Made by a program: the position numbers and the translations under genes. A stretch of 64,000 nucleotides of DNA from an uncultured Paludibacter sp. (GTDB lineage Bacteria > Bacteroidota > Bacteroidia > Bacteroidales > Paludibacteraceae), in the NCBI GenBank assembly GCA_937927845.1, contig CALFXE010000014.1, positions 1-64,000 of the forward strand, read 5' to 3'. This document shows positions 9,293 to 18,412 of the stretch, in pieces. The notes beneath the pieces were generated by a model that saw nothing but the letters and a program-made list of their open reading frames with translations, was not told where the DNA came from and did not search any database. Position 1 is the stretch's first letter; each line of letters begins with the position of its first letter.

Positions 9293-10180
9293 CTATTGTC
9301 TAAGAGTTTTGCCTAATCTCGAAGACATATCTGTAAAAGCCTCATCAATAAGGTTAATATCAGTTGCACGTACAGGATTAATATCTATACCGCCGCGACG
9401 AGTATACATGGCAGCAACCATTAAAGATGAAGGTTTAAACACATCACTCAAACGTTTGAAAATCATTTCCGCTACTTCTTCGTGGAAATGATTTTCTTTT
9501 CTGAACGAAACAAGATAAGCTATAACAGATGACAAATCGATAATGTAGTTTGATGTAATATTGACAAACAAATCGCCCCAATCAGGTTGATTAGTAACCG
9601 GACAATTAGACCTCAGCAAATCAGATCTGAAAGTATAATTTATAATTGTATCAGTGTAATTACCTTTTAGGAGAGAAGGTGTTTCAGTAAAATGATTAAA
9701 TTCTATGACATCTAATTCAGTTTCGGGCACTATATATTTAACATCAACATAATCCTTAAAAGCAAATAATTTCTTGTCAACATCAGAGAAAAAGCTTACT
9801 TCAACAGATGTCTCGAGTAATTCTGATAAATCCTTAGTAATAATATCTTTGACTTTTGCCTCTGCATCATACTGAGTTTTACCACATTTCTCCATATTGA
9901 AAGAATTCAAATACAGCTTAAAAGACTTGGATTCAACGAGATACGGACTACCAGCATTATATTTCATTTTCATCACACGAGAAACAGGTAATCCATTATC
10001 AGTCAGAAACGAAATTTCGTAAGCATTCCAGATATCATAACCAATAAAAGGAAGATTTGACGAATCAATGCCATATTTAGAGCGGTTTTCTAATCTATCG
10101 ATACGAAACAGCACCGATTTATCATACGATTCGGGATATTGAGCCTCTTTACCAAGTTGAGAATCAGTTAAGTTTATCAT
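9293..10180 (-). CDS. queF: NADPH-dependent 7-cyano-7-deazaguanine reductase QueF (long, type II)
   Basis: QueF reduces preQ0 to preQ1 in queuosine tRNA-modification synthesis, a cytoplasmic step. The 295-aa length matches the two-module E. coli-type enzyme. The QueF motif ESKSFKLYLNSF lies at residues 83-94. The catalytic Cys is C193 in SNCPVTNQPDW with Asp200 seven residues later, the family spacing. It is last in the minus-strand operon and begins 3 bp after the preceding peptidase gene. No other queuosine genes are in the window. The gene ends just beside the RAYT repeats. Confidence 0.95.
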   Translation of the reverse strand: MINLTDSQLGKEAQYPESYDKSVLFRIDRLENRSKYGIDSSNLPFIGYDIWNAYEISFLTDNGLPVSRVMKMKYNAGSPYLVESKSFKLYLNSFNMEKCGKTQYDAEAKVKDIITKDLSELLETSVEVSFFSDVDKKLFAFKDYVDVKYIVPETELDVIEFNHFTETPSLLKGNYTDTIINYTFRSDLLRSNCPVTNQPDWGDLFVNITSNYIIDLSSVIAYLVSFRKENHFHEEVAEMIFKRLSDVFKPSSLMVAAMYTRRGGIDINPVRATDINLIDEAFTDMSSRLGKTLRQ

Positions 10181-10183
10181 AAT

Positions 10184-11956
10184 TCAAATAGCTTTTGTTT
10201 TCTGACTCAACCATTCTTTTTCAGAAGTATTTAGATATGGAGACAATTTATCATATACCATTTGATGATATTCGTTCAGCCATAAGATTTCTTTGTCAGT
10301 CAGTAAAGCTTTATCAATCAGATTAATATCTATAGGGAAAAGCGTCAAAGTTTCAAATTTCAGAAACTCACCAAAGTCAGTTGTTTGATCCTCTACAACA
10401 AGAATAAGATTTTCAGTTCTGATACCATATTCACCTTTACGATATAATCCCGGTTCATTTGATATAATCATTCCGGGTTGAAGGATAGTAGAATTTTCAT
10501 CCATACGTATGTTTTGCGGACCTTCATGCACATTTAAAAAATGTCCTACACCATGACCGGTACCATGACCATAATTCATACCTCTATCCCACAAAGCTTT
10601 ACGAGCCAGAATATCTAACTGAGAGCCACGAGTTCCTATTGGGAAAACGGCTGTAGCAATACCGATATGTCCTTTCAGTACCAAAGTAAAATCGGCAGTT
10701 TGCTGAGAAGTTGGTGTATCAAAAGAAATAGTACGTGTAATATCAGTAGTTCCGTCAAGATACTGACCACCGGAATCGAGCAGTAAGATACCTTCAGGCA
10801 AAATGTTAGCATCAGAAGAATCATCAGCTTTATAATGAACTATAGCACCATGATCGGCATAGCCTGCGATAGTACTAAAACTCTCACCATAGAACAAATC
10901 CTGTTCAGCACGAAACTTATACAATTTATCAGAAATAGATATTTCTGAGAGAGTGCCTGAGTCGACATTATTTTCGAGCCATATAAAGAAACGAGTAAGA
11001 GCCACTCCATCCTTAATCATAGCATTACGAACACCTTCAATTTCCACATTGTTTTTGATACTTTTAAGTGCCGCAACAGGCGATAAAGTATTCACAACTT
11101 CAGTCTTGATACATTCAAACAAAGACTGATTAAGCTTATTACCATCAATTAAGACTTTTGTATCAGTAGAGATATTTGGCAAATCTTTATAAATATCGAG
11201 ATAATCTTTAACCAAAACATCGTTGGATCTGAAATAAGCTTTCAGATTGTCATCAATTTTATCAGAAGAAATATAAATAACTGATTTGTCGAAAGAAACC
11301 GAAGCATAAGCAGTAGTAACAGGGTTATAATCTACATCATTACCTCTGATATTAAATAACCATGCAATATCATCTAAAGCATTCAGCACCAACATATCAG
11401 TCTGAGTATCAGATAAGCTCTTACGAACAAGAGCAATTTTTTCAGAACATGATTTACCGGCGTATTTTACATCAAAAGCAAAAACCTTTTCACTTGGAAT
11501 AGCAGGTCTGTCAGACCAAATATCTTTAATCAAGTCAATGGATGAAAAACTGATACCATGCGCAGCGAACAACTTACCCATTGTTGCATAAGCATTTACA
11601 GAAAAAAGAAGAGGATTTACTCCTACCCTATCACCGACTTTCAACTCACCGGCAATCCATTTCAGCATATCCGGAGTATCAGGCAAACCCATTTTCATGG
11701 CAGCGAATCCTGTACCTTTTAACTGATCATCAGCTTGAATAAAGTAGCGCGAATCTACCCATACAAAAGCTTTATCAAGAGTTACAGCAGCAGTACCGGC
11801 AGAACCAGTAAAACCACTAATCCAATCTCTTTCTTTCCAATAATCAGGAATATACTCGCCGGCATGAGGGTCGGTACCCGGAATTATATAAGCTGCTATG
11901 TCATTTTTCGACATTTGGTGGCGTAAAGCAACTAATCTGTTTTTGATATCGTTCAT
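10184..11956 (-). CDS. M24B aminopeptidase P family protein (Xaa-Pro aminopeptidase)
   Basis: A cytoplasmic metallopeptidase that removes N-terminal residues preceding proline. The 590-aa protein has the three-part architecture of large aminopeptidase P enzymes: two creatinase-like N-terminal domains, then the pita-bread catalytic domain. Metal ligands are visible in order: LLLDSGG and TTDITRT (Asp), GHGTGHGVGHFLNVHEGP (His), SNEPG (Glu) and RTENL (Glu). There is no signal peptide. It is followed 3 bp later by queF, so the two are probably cotranscribed. Family and chemistry are clear; physiological substrates are not. Confidence 0.93.
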   Translation of the reverse strand: MNDIKNRLVALRHQMSKNDIAAYIIPGTDPHAGEYIPDYWKERDWISGFTGSAGTAAVTLDKAFVWVDSRYFIQADDQLKGTGFAAMKMGLPDTPDMLKWIAGELKVGDRVGVNPLLFSVNAYATMGKLFAAHGISFSSIDLIKDIWSDRPAIPSEKVFAFDVKYAGKSCSEKIALVRKSLSDTQTDMLVLNALDDIAWLFNIRGNDVDYNPVTTAYASVSFDKSVIYISSDKIDDNLKAYFRSNDVLVKDYLDIYKDLPNISTDTKVLIDGNKLNQSLFECIKTEVVNTLSPVAALKSIKNNVEIEGVRNAMIKDGVALTRFFIWLENNVDSGTLSEISISDKLYKFRAEQDLFYGESFSTIAGYADHGAIVHYKADDSSDANILPEGILLLDSGGQYLDGTTDITRTISFDTPTSQQTADFTLVLKGHIGIATAVFPIGTRGSQLDILARKALWDRGMNYGHGTGHGVGHFLNVHEGPQNIRMDENSTILQPGMIISNEPGLYRKGEYGIRTENLILVVEDQTTDFGEFLKFETLTLFPIDINLIDKALLTDKEILWLNEYHQMVYDKLSPYLNTSEKEWLSQKTKAI

Positions 11957-11998
11957 AATCTTTATAATAGTTACGCAAGCGACACAACTGTTTTCTGT

Positions 11999-12946
11999 TT
12001 ATGATATACTTTTGTATATCTTCCTATAAATCTCTGAATAAACAGGTGTTGGTATATTATGTTTTTGCCCTAATTTAACAACCACACCCACAAGAGTTTC
12101 GACTTCAGTGTGTTTTCCGGCAAGATAATCACTATTCATTGAAGATGTAGATCCTGCAGGTAAGCTTCCACCGTATTTCATCATTTCATCAATGATACCA
12201 TCGTGCAGTTCAACCCCTTCTGCCTTCGAAATAGCAAAAAGCTCATTCATAATTGCAAGATACATTGGCTTTTTTTCTTCATCCCAAACTAAACTTTGAA
12301 AATCTGAGTTTAAATATGTAGATAAAGCAGCCGTAGTCGATATAAAAAAGAACTTACGCCATATAGCTTTAATAGCATCTTCTTTAAGAGTTACTTCGAT
12401 ACCTGCATCCTTAAATAGCTTTTCGATGTAGACTAATTGGTCTGAGGTTTTCTTTTCATGACCAAAATGCATAAAGTGAACATTACCGGTATCTTCGATT
12501 ACACCTGGAGCAGTTAACCTTGTGATAATATATACGCAACCATACCACACTTCATTTTCGGGAAAGAAAGTCCGCAAGCGAGAAGTATTATCTATCCCAT
12601 TTAGCAATGGCAAAATAATAGTATGCTTTCCCACCATAGGTTTGATTTGCAACATAGTAGCATCTAAATCATAACTTTTGGTAGCCAACACGATATAATC
12701 TACCACACCAATATCTTCAACCTTATCAGTAACTATAGCGGGTTTAGTGACAAAACTTTGATGTTCATCAGTAACTTTCAATCCGTTTTCACGAATAGCA
12801 ATCAGATTAGCTCCACGAGCAACGAAGCTGACAGATATTTCGGGGTGAGATTCGGCATAATGAGAGAGTAGACCTCCGTAATAACCACCTACCCCACCTA
12901 TGCCAACAAAAGTAATTTTAACCGGATGTTGAGTTGATATATTCAT
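11999..12946 (-). CDS. panE: 2-dehydropantoate 2-reductase family protein (PanE/ApbA)
   Basis: A Rossmann-fold oxidoreductase whose family reduces ketopantoate to pantoate with NADPH in pantothenate/CoA synthesis. The N-terminal nucleotide-binding motif GIGGVGGYYGG lies near residues 16-26 and the C-terminal ApbA domain fills the second half. The 315-aa length is normal. It starts 10 bp after dapA in the same operon. PanE-like paralogues with other substrates exist in Bacteroidota, so ketopantoate as substrate is inferred from the family. Confidence 0.82.
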   Translation of the reverse strand: MNISTQHPVKITFVGIGGVGGYYGGLLSHYAESHPEISVSFVARGANLIAIRENGLKVTDEHQSFVTKPAIVTDKVEDIGVVDYIVLATKSYDLDATMLQIKPMVGKHTIILPLLNGIDNTSRLRTFFPENEVWYGCVYIITRLTAPGVIEDTGNVHFMHFGHEKKTSDQLVYIEKLFKDAGIEVTLKEDAIKAIWRKFFFISTTAALSTYLNSDFQSLVWDEEKKPMYLAIMNELFAISKAEGVELHDGIIDEMMKYGGSLPAGSTSSMNSDYLAGKHTEVETLVGVVVKLGQKHNIPTPVYSEIYRKIYKSIS

Positions 12947-12956
12947 TTTAAAAAAA

Positions 12957-13838
12957 TTACAATCTGTTTAAAACCTGTCGAATTTTTTCGTAAGTCTTGA
13001 TTGTATTAGGAACAAGCGGCAACCTTAATTTGTTTTCGATATACCCCATAACTGCAAGCATGCTTTTAACACCGGCAGGATTACCTTCTACAAATAAAAG
13101 TTCAATTAATTCAGTAAAATTATGATGAATAATTCGAGCATTTTCATAATCTCCTTCTAAAGCCAGCCTAACCATACGACTAAATTCCTTAGGAAAAGCA
13201 TTACCAATCACGGAGATAACACCAACAGCACCAAGAGTAATCAATGGAAAAGTAATACCATCATCACCGGAAATTACCATAAAGTCGGCCGGTTTATTCT
13301 TAATGATATCATCAATTTGAGAAAAATTACCGGACGCTTCTTTTACGGCACAAACATTTGAAAACTCATTTGCAAGTCGTAGCGTAGTTTCGGCAGTCAT
13401 ATTTACACCGGTTCTTCCGGGTACATTATAAAGAATAATTGGTAGTGAAGATGCATTCGCAATTGCAGCAAAATGCTGATAAAGACCCTCTTGTGAAGGT
13501 TTATTATAATATGGGGTAACAGAAAGAATTGCATCAACTCCATTCAAATCCACATGTTGAATTTTGTGGATAATTTCTTTAGTGTTATTTCCTCCGATTC
13601 CATATACAATAGGGACTCTGCCATTATTAACATTTATAACAAATTGTTTTATTTCCTCCTTTTCTTCATTAGTAAGAGTAGGAGTTTCAGCAGTCGTACC
13701 GCACACAACTAAATAATCTGTTCCATTTTTTATCTGATGTTCAACAATACGTGCTAAAGCATCAAAATCTATAGAGTCATCTTCTTTAAAAGGTGTTATT
13801 AACGCAACACCCATGCCTTTCAATTTGTTATTTATCAT
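12957..13838 (-). CDS. dapA: 4-hydroxy-tetrahydrodipicolinate synthase DapA
   Basis: DapA condenses pyruvate with aspartate semialdehyde in the lysine/diaminopimelate pathway. The Schiff-base lysine is in AVKEASGN (about K166) and the catalytic tyrosine in YNVPGRTG (about Y137). The GTTAETPTL loop is also present. A longer frame opens with TTG at 13865, but that codon lies inside a TAnnTTTG box (13863-13870). I therefore place the start at the ATG at 13838 (MINNKLKGMG), giving 293 aa, the usual length. It lies between the DUF6913-like gene and the panE-like gene. Confidence 0.96.
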   Translation of the reverse strand: MINNKLKGMGVALITPFKEDDSIDFDALARIVEHQIKNGTDYLVVCGTTAETPTLTNEEKEEIKQFVINVNNGRVPIVYGIGGNNTKEIIHKIQHVDLNGVDAILSVTPYYNKPSQEGLYQHFAAIANASSLPIILYNVPGRTGVNMTAETTLRLANEFSNVCAVKEASGNFSQIDDIIKNKPADFMVISGDDGITFPLITLGAVGVISVIGNAFPKEFSRMVRLALEGDYENARIIHHNFTELIELLFVEGNPAGVKSMLAVMGYIENKLRLPLVPNTIKTYEKIRQVLNRL

Positions 13839-13862
13839 TGGAAAAAATCGTGTATTTGGTTG

Positions 13863-13870
13863 CAAAAATA
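13863..13870 (-). promoter_or_regulatory. Internal -7 promoter box before dapA
   Basis: TATTTTTG on the minus strand matches TAnnTTTG, 25 bp upstream of the preferred dapA ATG. No clear TTG lies at the -33 distance, so this is a weak candidate internal promoter. Its overlap with the TTG at 13865 argues against using that codon as a start. Confidence 0.45.
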
Positions 13871-13875
13871 CATTT

Positions 13876-14442
13876 TTAATCGTTAGTTTGTATACTTTTT
13901 AAGTAAAATAATATTTGATTAAATAAAAATGAATATTCTAAATCATTGATATTGGCTTCTTTTTCTTCTAAAAATGAATTCAAATCAAGTTCAAAATCAT
14001 AGATACTAAACTCTGATTTTCTTATACCGGCTTTAAATTTTGCATTGGAATAAAGTGCCAAATACTCTAACTGAATATGTTTCTCTTTAGAAAGATCGAT
14101 TAATAAATCATATTCATTCTGATTCATAAATCCAATCAGTTCTTTTGATGGCTTCTTAAAGTACGAATAATCACCCGGAAAAGTAATTCTGTATTCCGGA
14201 TACATGGCTGAAGTAATCTTTCTCTTTTCAATATAACCTATGGCGGTAACCTTCTTACCATCAGCAATCAAAGATTGAATAATTTCTTTTGTTTTAGGGT
14301 TTTTCTCAGTATAATTACTTTCAAACAACAATAGGATTGAATTTGCCTGATAATAATTTACAAATTTCTTATCCCTTGTTGTGTTTTTTGATAGCTTATT
14401 ATATCTTTTTAAAAACAACCTATCTGTATACTTTTTCATCAT
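13876..14442 (-). CDS. Conserved Bacteroidota protein, DUF6913-like
   Basis: A 188-aa soluble protein of unknown function. It opens with a basic stretch (MMKKYTDRLFLKRYNKL), followed by an alternating alpha/beta pattern with hydrophobic strands SILLLF, KVTAIGYI and YDLLIDLS, which could be a Rossmann-like fold. There is no signal peptide or membrane segment. It starts 7 bp after ligA and is followed by dapA; in Bacteroidota such small proteins are often found in this setting. The DUF assignment is by resemblance to remembered family members and is untested. Confidence 0.6.
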   Translation of the reverse strand: MMKKYTDRLFLKRYNKLSKNTTRDKKFVNYYQANSILLLFESNYTEKNPKTKEIIQSLIADGKKVTAIGYIEKRKITSAMYPEYRITFPGDYSYFKKPSKELIGFMNQNEYDLLIDLSKEKHIQLEYLALYSNAKFKAGIRKSEFSIYDFELDLNSFLEEKEANINDLEYSFLFNQILFYLKSIQTND

Positions 14443-14449
14443 ATTATTA

Positions 14450-16540
14450 TTAAAATAAAGTTCCCATTATAGGCTGATTATGAGTTGTTTTCTTAATTTC
14501 ATCATCTTTGTTTTTATCATCTTTATTCTCATTACTTTCAGAAAAATCTTTTTTAATCATTTGTAAAAAAACATCTTCACTAATGATTTCAACTCCAAGA
14601 CTATTAGCTTTTTTCAATTTTTCAGGTCCGACATTTTCACCTGCAAGCAAAAATGATGTTTTTGACGACACACTACCCGAGTTTTTTCCTCCATTCAATT
14701 CAATCATATTTTTATATTCATCTCTTGAATGATGTGAGAAAGTACCACTTATCACGATAATCTTACCTTCCAGTATGTTAGTTATTTCCTGTTGTTGTTC
14801 TTCTGAAATGGCTAAATTTAAGCCATGCTCCTTCAATTTGTTGATAATTTCGATATTATTTTCATCACTAAAGAAGTTGATTACACTATTTGCTATTCTT
14901 TCTCCAATCTCATCAACACTCGTCAAAGATTCAAAATCGGCACTTTCAAGAGCCTCAATATTCTTAAAGGCCTGAGCTAATTTTTTCGCAACAGTTTCAC
15001 CTACAAATCTAATCCCTAAAGCAAATACCACCCTTTCAAAAGGTACTTCTTTAGATTTATCGCATGATGTTTTTATATTTTGTGCAGATTTATTGCCAAG
15101 TCTTTCTAATTTTGCTAAATCCGAAACCTGTAAAGTGTAAATATCCGCCACATTATGTAGCATACCATTATCATATAAAAGAGCTATTGTTTCTGTACCC
15201 AAACCTTCGATATTCATGGCTTTGCGACTAACAAAATGCTCTATTTTACCTTTTATTTGAGGTGGACAATTACTTTCATTCGGACAATAATGAGCGGCTT
15301 CACCTTCGTAACGAATTAGTTCTGAATTACATTCAGGACAATTTTTAATAAACTGTACTTTTTCACCAATCATAAAACGCTGGTCAAATGCCACTTCTGT
15401 TATCTTAGGGATAATTTCTCCGCCTTTCTCAACATAAACCATATCGCCTATATGCAGGTCGAGAGCCTCTATTATATCAGCATTATGAAGTGATGCTCTT
15501 TTTACAATAGTTCCTGAAAGCTGTACAGGATCGAGATTGGCTACCGGAGTTACGGCACCTGTACGTCCCACTTGGTAGGATACAGAGTTTAACCGCGTTA
15601 AAGCCTTTTCTGCCTGATATTTATATGCTATAGCCCAACGAGGTGATTTTGCTGTAAATCCTAAACCCCTTTGTTGTTCGAAATTATTTACTTTAATTAC
15701 TATACCATCAGTTGCAACCGGCAAGTTTTTTCTTTCAACATCCCAATATCTAATAAATTCAAAAACCTCATCAATGGTTTTACATACTTTTATAGCATCT
15801 GACACTTTGAAGCCCATTTGCTTTGCCGACTGTAAACTCTCAAAATGTGATGCAAAAGGTAAATTACCACCAAGTAAACTGTAAAAATACGCATCTAACT
15901 TTCTGGAAGCCACAATAGAAGAGTTTTGTAACTTTAAAGTACCCGACCCTGCATTTCTCGGATTAGCAAATAAAGGTTCTTCCTGTTCCTCTCTCTCCTT
16001 GTTGATTTCATCAAAAACCGACCATGGCATAAGAATTTCACCTCTGATTTCAAATTTTTGCAAATACTCACCATGAAGCATAAGAGGTATACTTCTGATA
16101 GTTTTTACGTTTTGCGTAACATCATCACCTTTTTCTCCATCACCGCGTGTTACAGCTCTTTGAAGCTTACCATTTTCATATATTAATGAAATAGAAGTGC
16201 CGTCATATTTCAACTCACAAACAAGTTCGAAATCCTCATTAAGCAATTTGGCTACACGCTGATAAAATTCCTGTACTTCACCCTCCGAATATGTATTCGC
16301 AAGAGATAGCATCGGATATTCATGTTTTATTTGCGTAAAAGAGGTGTTTATATCGCTACCCACCCTTTGTGTAGGAGAAAGCGGATCGAAAAATTCAGGA
16401 AATTGCTTCTCAAGATCAGACAGATGTTGCATTTTCATATCAAAATCCACATCTGAAACAGTAGGATTATTCAGGACATAATAATTGTAATTATGTTGAT
16501 GCAACTCTGCTCTTAAAGATTCAATTTCCTCGCGTACCAT
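14450..16540 (-). CDS. ligA: NAD+-dependent DNA ligase LigA
   Basis: LigA seals nicks in replication and repair using NAD+. The 696-aa protein shows all family modules: the N-terminal Ia domain, adenylation domain with nucleophilic K111 in ELKYDG, OB fold, a four-Cys zinc finger (CPEC...CPNESNC), helix-hairpin-helix repeats and a C-terminal BRCT domain (about 585-665). A charged tail (residues about 665-690, rich in E, N, K and D) ends in PIMGTLF. It is the first gene of the minus-strand operon that runs to queF, and a promoter lies just upstream. Confidence 0.97.
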   Translation of the reverse strand: MVREEIESLRAELHQHNYNYYVLNNPTVSDVDFDMKMQHLSDLEKQFPEFFDPLSPTQRVGSDINTSFTQIKHEYPMLSLANTYSEGEVQEFYQRVAKLLNEDFELVCELKYDGTSISLIYENGKLQRAVTRGDGEKGDDVTQNVKTIRSIPLMLHGEYLQKFEIRGEILMPWSVFDEINKEREEQEEPLFANPRNAGSGTLKLQNSSIVASRKLDAYFYSLLGGNLPFASHFESLQSAKQMGFKVSDAIKVCKTIDEVFEFIRYWDVERKNLPVATDGIVIKVNNFEQQRGLGFTAKSPRWAIAYKYQAEKALTRLNSVSYQVGRTGAVTPVANLDPVQLSGTIVKRASLHNADIIEALDLHIGDMVYVEKGGEIIPKITEVAFDQRFMIGEKVQFIKNCPECNSELIRYEGEAAHYCPNESNCPPQIKGKIEHFVSRKAMNIEGLGTETIALLYDNGMLHNVADIYTLQVSDLAKLERLGNKSAQNIKTSCDKSKEVPFERVVFALGIRFVGETVAKKLAQAFKNIEALESADFESLTSVDEIGERIANSVINFFSDENNIEIINKLKEHGLNLAISEEQQQEITNILEGKIIVISGTFSHHSRDEYKNMIELNGGKNSGSVSSKTSFLLAGENVGPEKLKKANSLGVEIISEDVFLQMIKKDFSESNENKDDKNKDDEIKKTTHNQPIMGTLF

Positions 16541-16557
16541 AAAAAATTTTATTTCTG

Positions 16558-16588
16558 CAAATTTAGTTTATTTTAATTAGAAAATCAA
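16558..16588 (-). promoter_or_regulatory. Promoter for the ligA operon
   Basis: On the minus strand, TTG (16586-16588) is followed by a 20-bp spacer and TAAATTTG (16558-16565), the Bacteroidota TTG/TAnnTTTG pair. It sits 18-26 bp before the ligA ATG, predicting a very short leader. Confidence 0.65.
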
Positions 16589-16672
16589 TTTAAGTAAATC
16601 AAAAATTAATTAAATCCATTCGCAAAGCAGCATCAGTATTATAATAGACAGATACTTATGTAACACATTGTC

Positions 16673-17443
16673 TCATTGGCTAACATTAGCATTCAAAATC
16701 ATATTTGACAACCGATTATAAAGCTCTAAAAGTTCGTTATTGTGTTTTAGAGCATCTCTATGTTTGTTAATAATAGTCTGGTTGTTTCTTTTAGCCGGAC
16801 CGGTTTGTGCTTCGTTCGGACTTAGTTGCTGTATTTTTTCAGCCGTTTCAATTATTAATGGTTTGATTATTTCAAATGGCAGATTAGCCGACTCCACAAT
16901 ATCAGAGGAGATTTGATATAAATGATTTACAAAATTATTAGCAAAAACTCCGGCAAGATGAAGATTTAATCTTTGCTCTGAATTAATCTCATAAACATTA
17001 TTGCAAATGGATTTAGCTAATTCAAAGAGTTTTAAAGATACTTGCTTGTTTGATGCTTCAATGCAAATTGGTATATCATTAAAATCAACCTCTTTAGCTT
17101 TTGAGAAAGTTTGGAAAGGATAAAATGAACCATAATTTTTCTTCTTCCCTTTAAAAATATCAATAGAAACACTGCCGGCAGTATGCACATGTATAGCATT
17201 CGGAGATAAAGGCAATTCAATTAAAGATTCTAAAGCATCATCATTTACTGCATAAATATAAATATCAGCATTTTGACCGATTTCAGAAATATTAATTGTA
17301 TAAGGCACATGCAATATGTCAGCTAAAGCTTTAGCAGAAGTTTGAGTTCTGCTGTATAACTGCATAATCTCATGACCGACTTTTTGCAGAGCCTGTGAGA
17401 GACGAGTAGCGAGGTTACCTGCACCTATAATTATTATTCGCAT
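16673..17443 (-). CDS. Rossmann-like and DUF2520 domain oxidoreductase-like protein
   Basis: The N-terminal NAD(P)-binding motif is IIIGAGNLATRL (residues 3-14). The middle resembles the F420/NADP oxidoreductase fold and the C-terminal half is the helical DUF2520 domain. The 256-aa length is typical. The protein is predicted cytoplasmic. It is last in the run after phoH (21-bp gap). The family's substrate is not established, so I assign only the fold. No signal peptide is visible. Confidence 0.82.
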   Translation of the reverse strand: MRIIIIGAGNLATRLSQALQKVGHEIMQLYSRTQTSAKALADILHVPYTINISEIGQNADIYIYAVNDDALESLIELPLSPNAIHVHTAGSVSIDIFKGKKKNYGSFYPFQTFSKAKEVDFNDIPICIEASNKQVSLKLFELAKSICNNVYEINSEQRLNLHLAGVFANNFVNHLYQISSDIVESANLPFEIIKPLIIETAEKIQQLSPNEAQTGPAKRNNQTIINKHRDALKHNNELLELYNRLSNMILNANVSQ

Positions 17444-17464
17444 ATTATATTTAGTTATTGGTGA

Positions 17465-18403
17465 TTACTTCTCCTGTTTCTCATATGCTTCAACGATTTT
17501 CTGTACAAGTTTATGTCGTACAATATCATTTTTATCGAAATACACACGTGCAATTCCTTTAATATTTTTCAATACAGATAAAGCATCTATAAGTCCGGAT
17601 TTCTGAGCAGGAGGCAAATCTATTTGAGTAATATCGCCTGTAACAATCATCTTAGTATTCAATCCCATCCGGGTCAAAAACATTTTAATCTGATGAGTAG
17701 TAGTATTTTGAGCCTCATCCAAGATAACCACCGCATCACTTAATGTCCTGCCACGCATAAAAGCCAAAGGTGCTATTTGAATCACGCCATTCTCCATATA
17801 CTCTTTCAGCTTGACCGGTGTAATCATATCTTGCAGTGCATCGTATAAAGGCTGCAAATACGGATCAATTTTCTCCTTCATATCACCAGGAAGAAATCCA
17901 AGTTTTTCACCGGCTTCAACAGCAGGACGACTTAGAATAATTTTCTTAACTGACTTGTTTTTAAGCGATTTAACAGCTAAAGCAATTGCTGTGTAAGTCT
18001 TACCGGAGCCTGCCGGACCAATAGCAAAAAGTAAATCATTATCGTCAAATTCTCTGACTAATTTCTGCTGATTGGGAGTGCGGGCAACAACCGACTTTCC
18101 ATTTACTCCATGCAAAATAAGATTATCATATTTTAGTTCTTGAGGCTCTACACCCTTAACTATCTGTATGATATTATCTTCATTAAGAGCATTATTTTCA
18201 ATACAATATTTCTCTATCTTTTGCAGATGTTGAATTAGAGTGTTAACACGACTATCTTCGCCTTCAATTTTCATAGTATGTCCTCTTGCAGTTATCCTCA
18301 CATTAGGAAACAAATTTTTAATGAGGTGAATATTAGAATTATTCACCCCATAAAAAACAAGAGTATCAGTATGTTCCGAGAGTTCGAAAATATGGTCGTT
18401 CAT
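17465..18403 (-). CDS. phoH: PhoH family ATPase
   Basis: A P-loop ATPase of the PhoH/YbeZ type, linked in other bacteria to RNA metabolism and the ribosome-associated nuclease YbeY. Walker A GPAGSGKT is at residues 129-136, and a Walker B-like AVVILDEAQN is near 220. The N-terminal 100 residues hold a KH-like/R3H-like module typical of YbeZ. The 312-aa length is normal. It follows glyA with a 9-bp gap. YbeY itself is not in the window. Regulation by phosphate, as the name suggests, cannot be seen here. Confidence 0.93.
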   Translation of the reverse strand: MNDHIFELSEHTDTLVFYGVNNSNIHLIKNLFPNVRITARGHTMKIEGEDSRVNTLIQHLQKIEKYCIENNALNEDNIIQIVKGVEPQELKYDNLILHGVNGKSVVARTPNQQKLVREFDDNDLLFAIGPAGSGKTYTAIALAVKSLKNKSVKKIILSRPAVEAGEKLGFLPGDMKEKIDPYLQPLYDALQDMITPVKLKEYMENGVIQIAPLAFMRGRTLSDAVVILDEAQNTTTHQIKMFLTRMGLNTKMIVTGDITQIDLPPAQKSGLIDALSVLKNIKGIARVYFDKNDIVRHKLVQKIVEAYEKQEK

Positions 18404-18412
18404 AAAAGCTTA

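Noticed and set aside
9293..9491. Short plus-strand frame overlapping queF
   Set aside because: It lies wholly within queF in an opposing frame.
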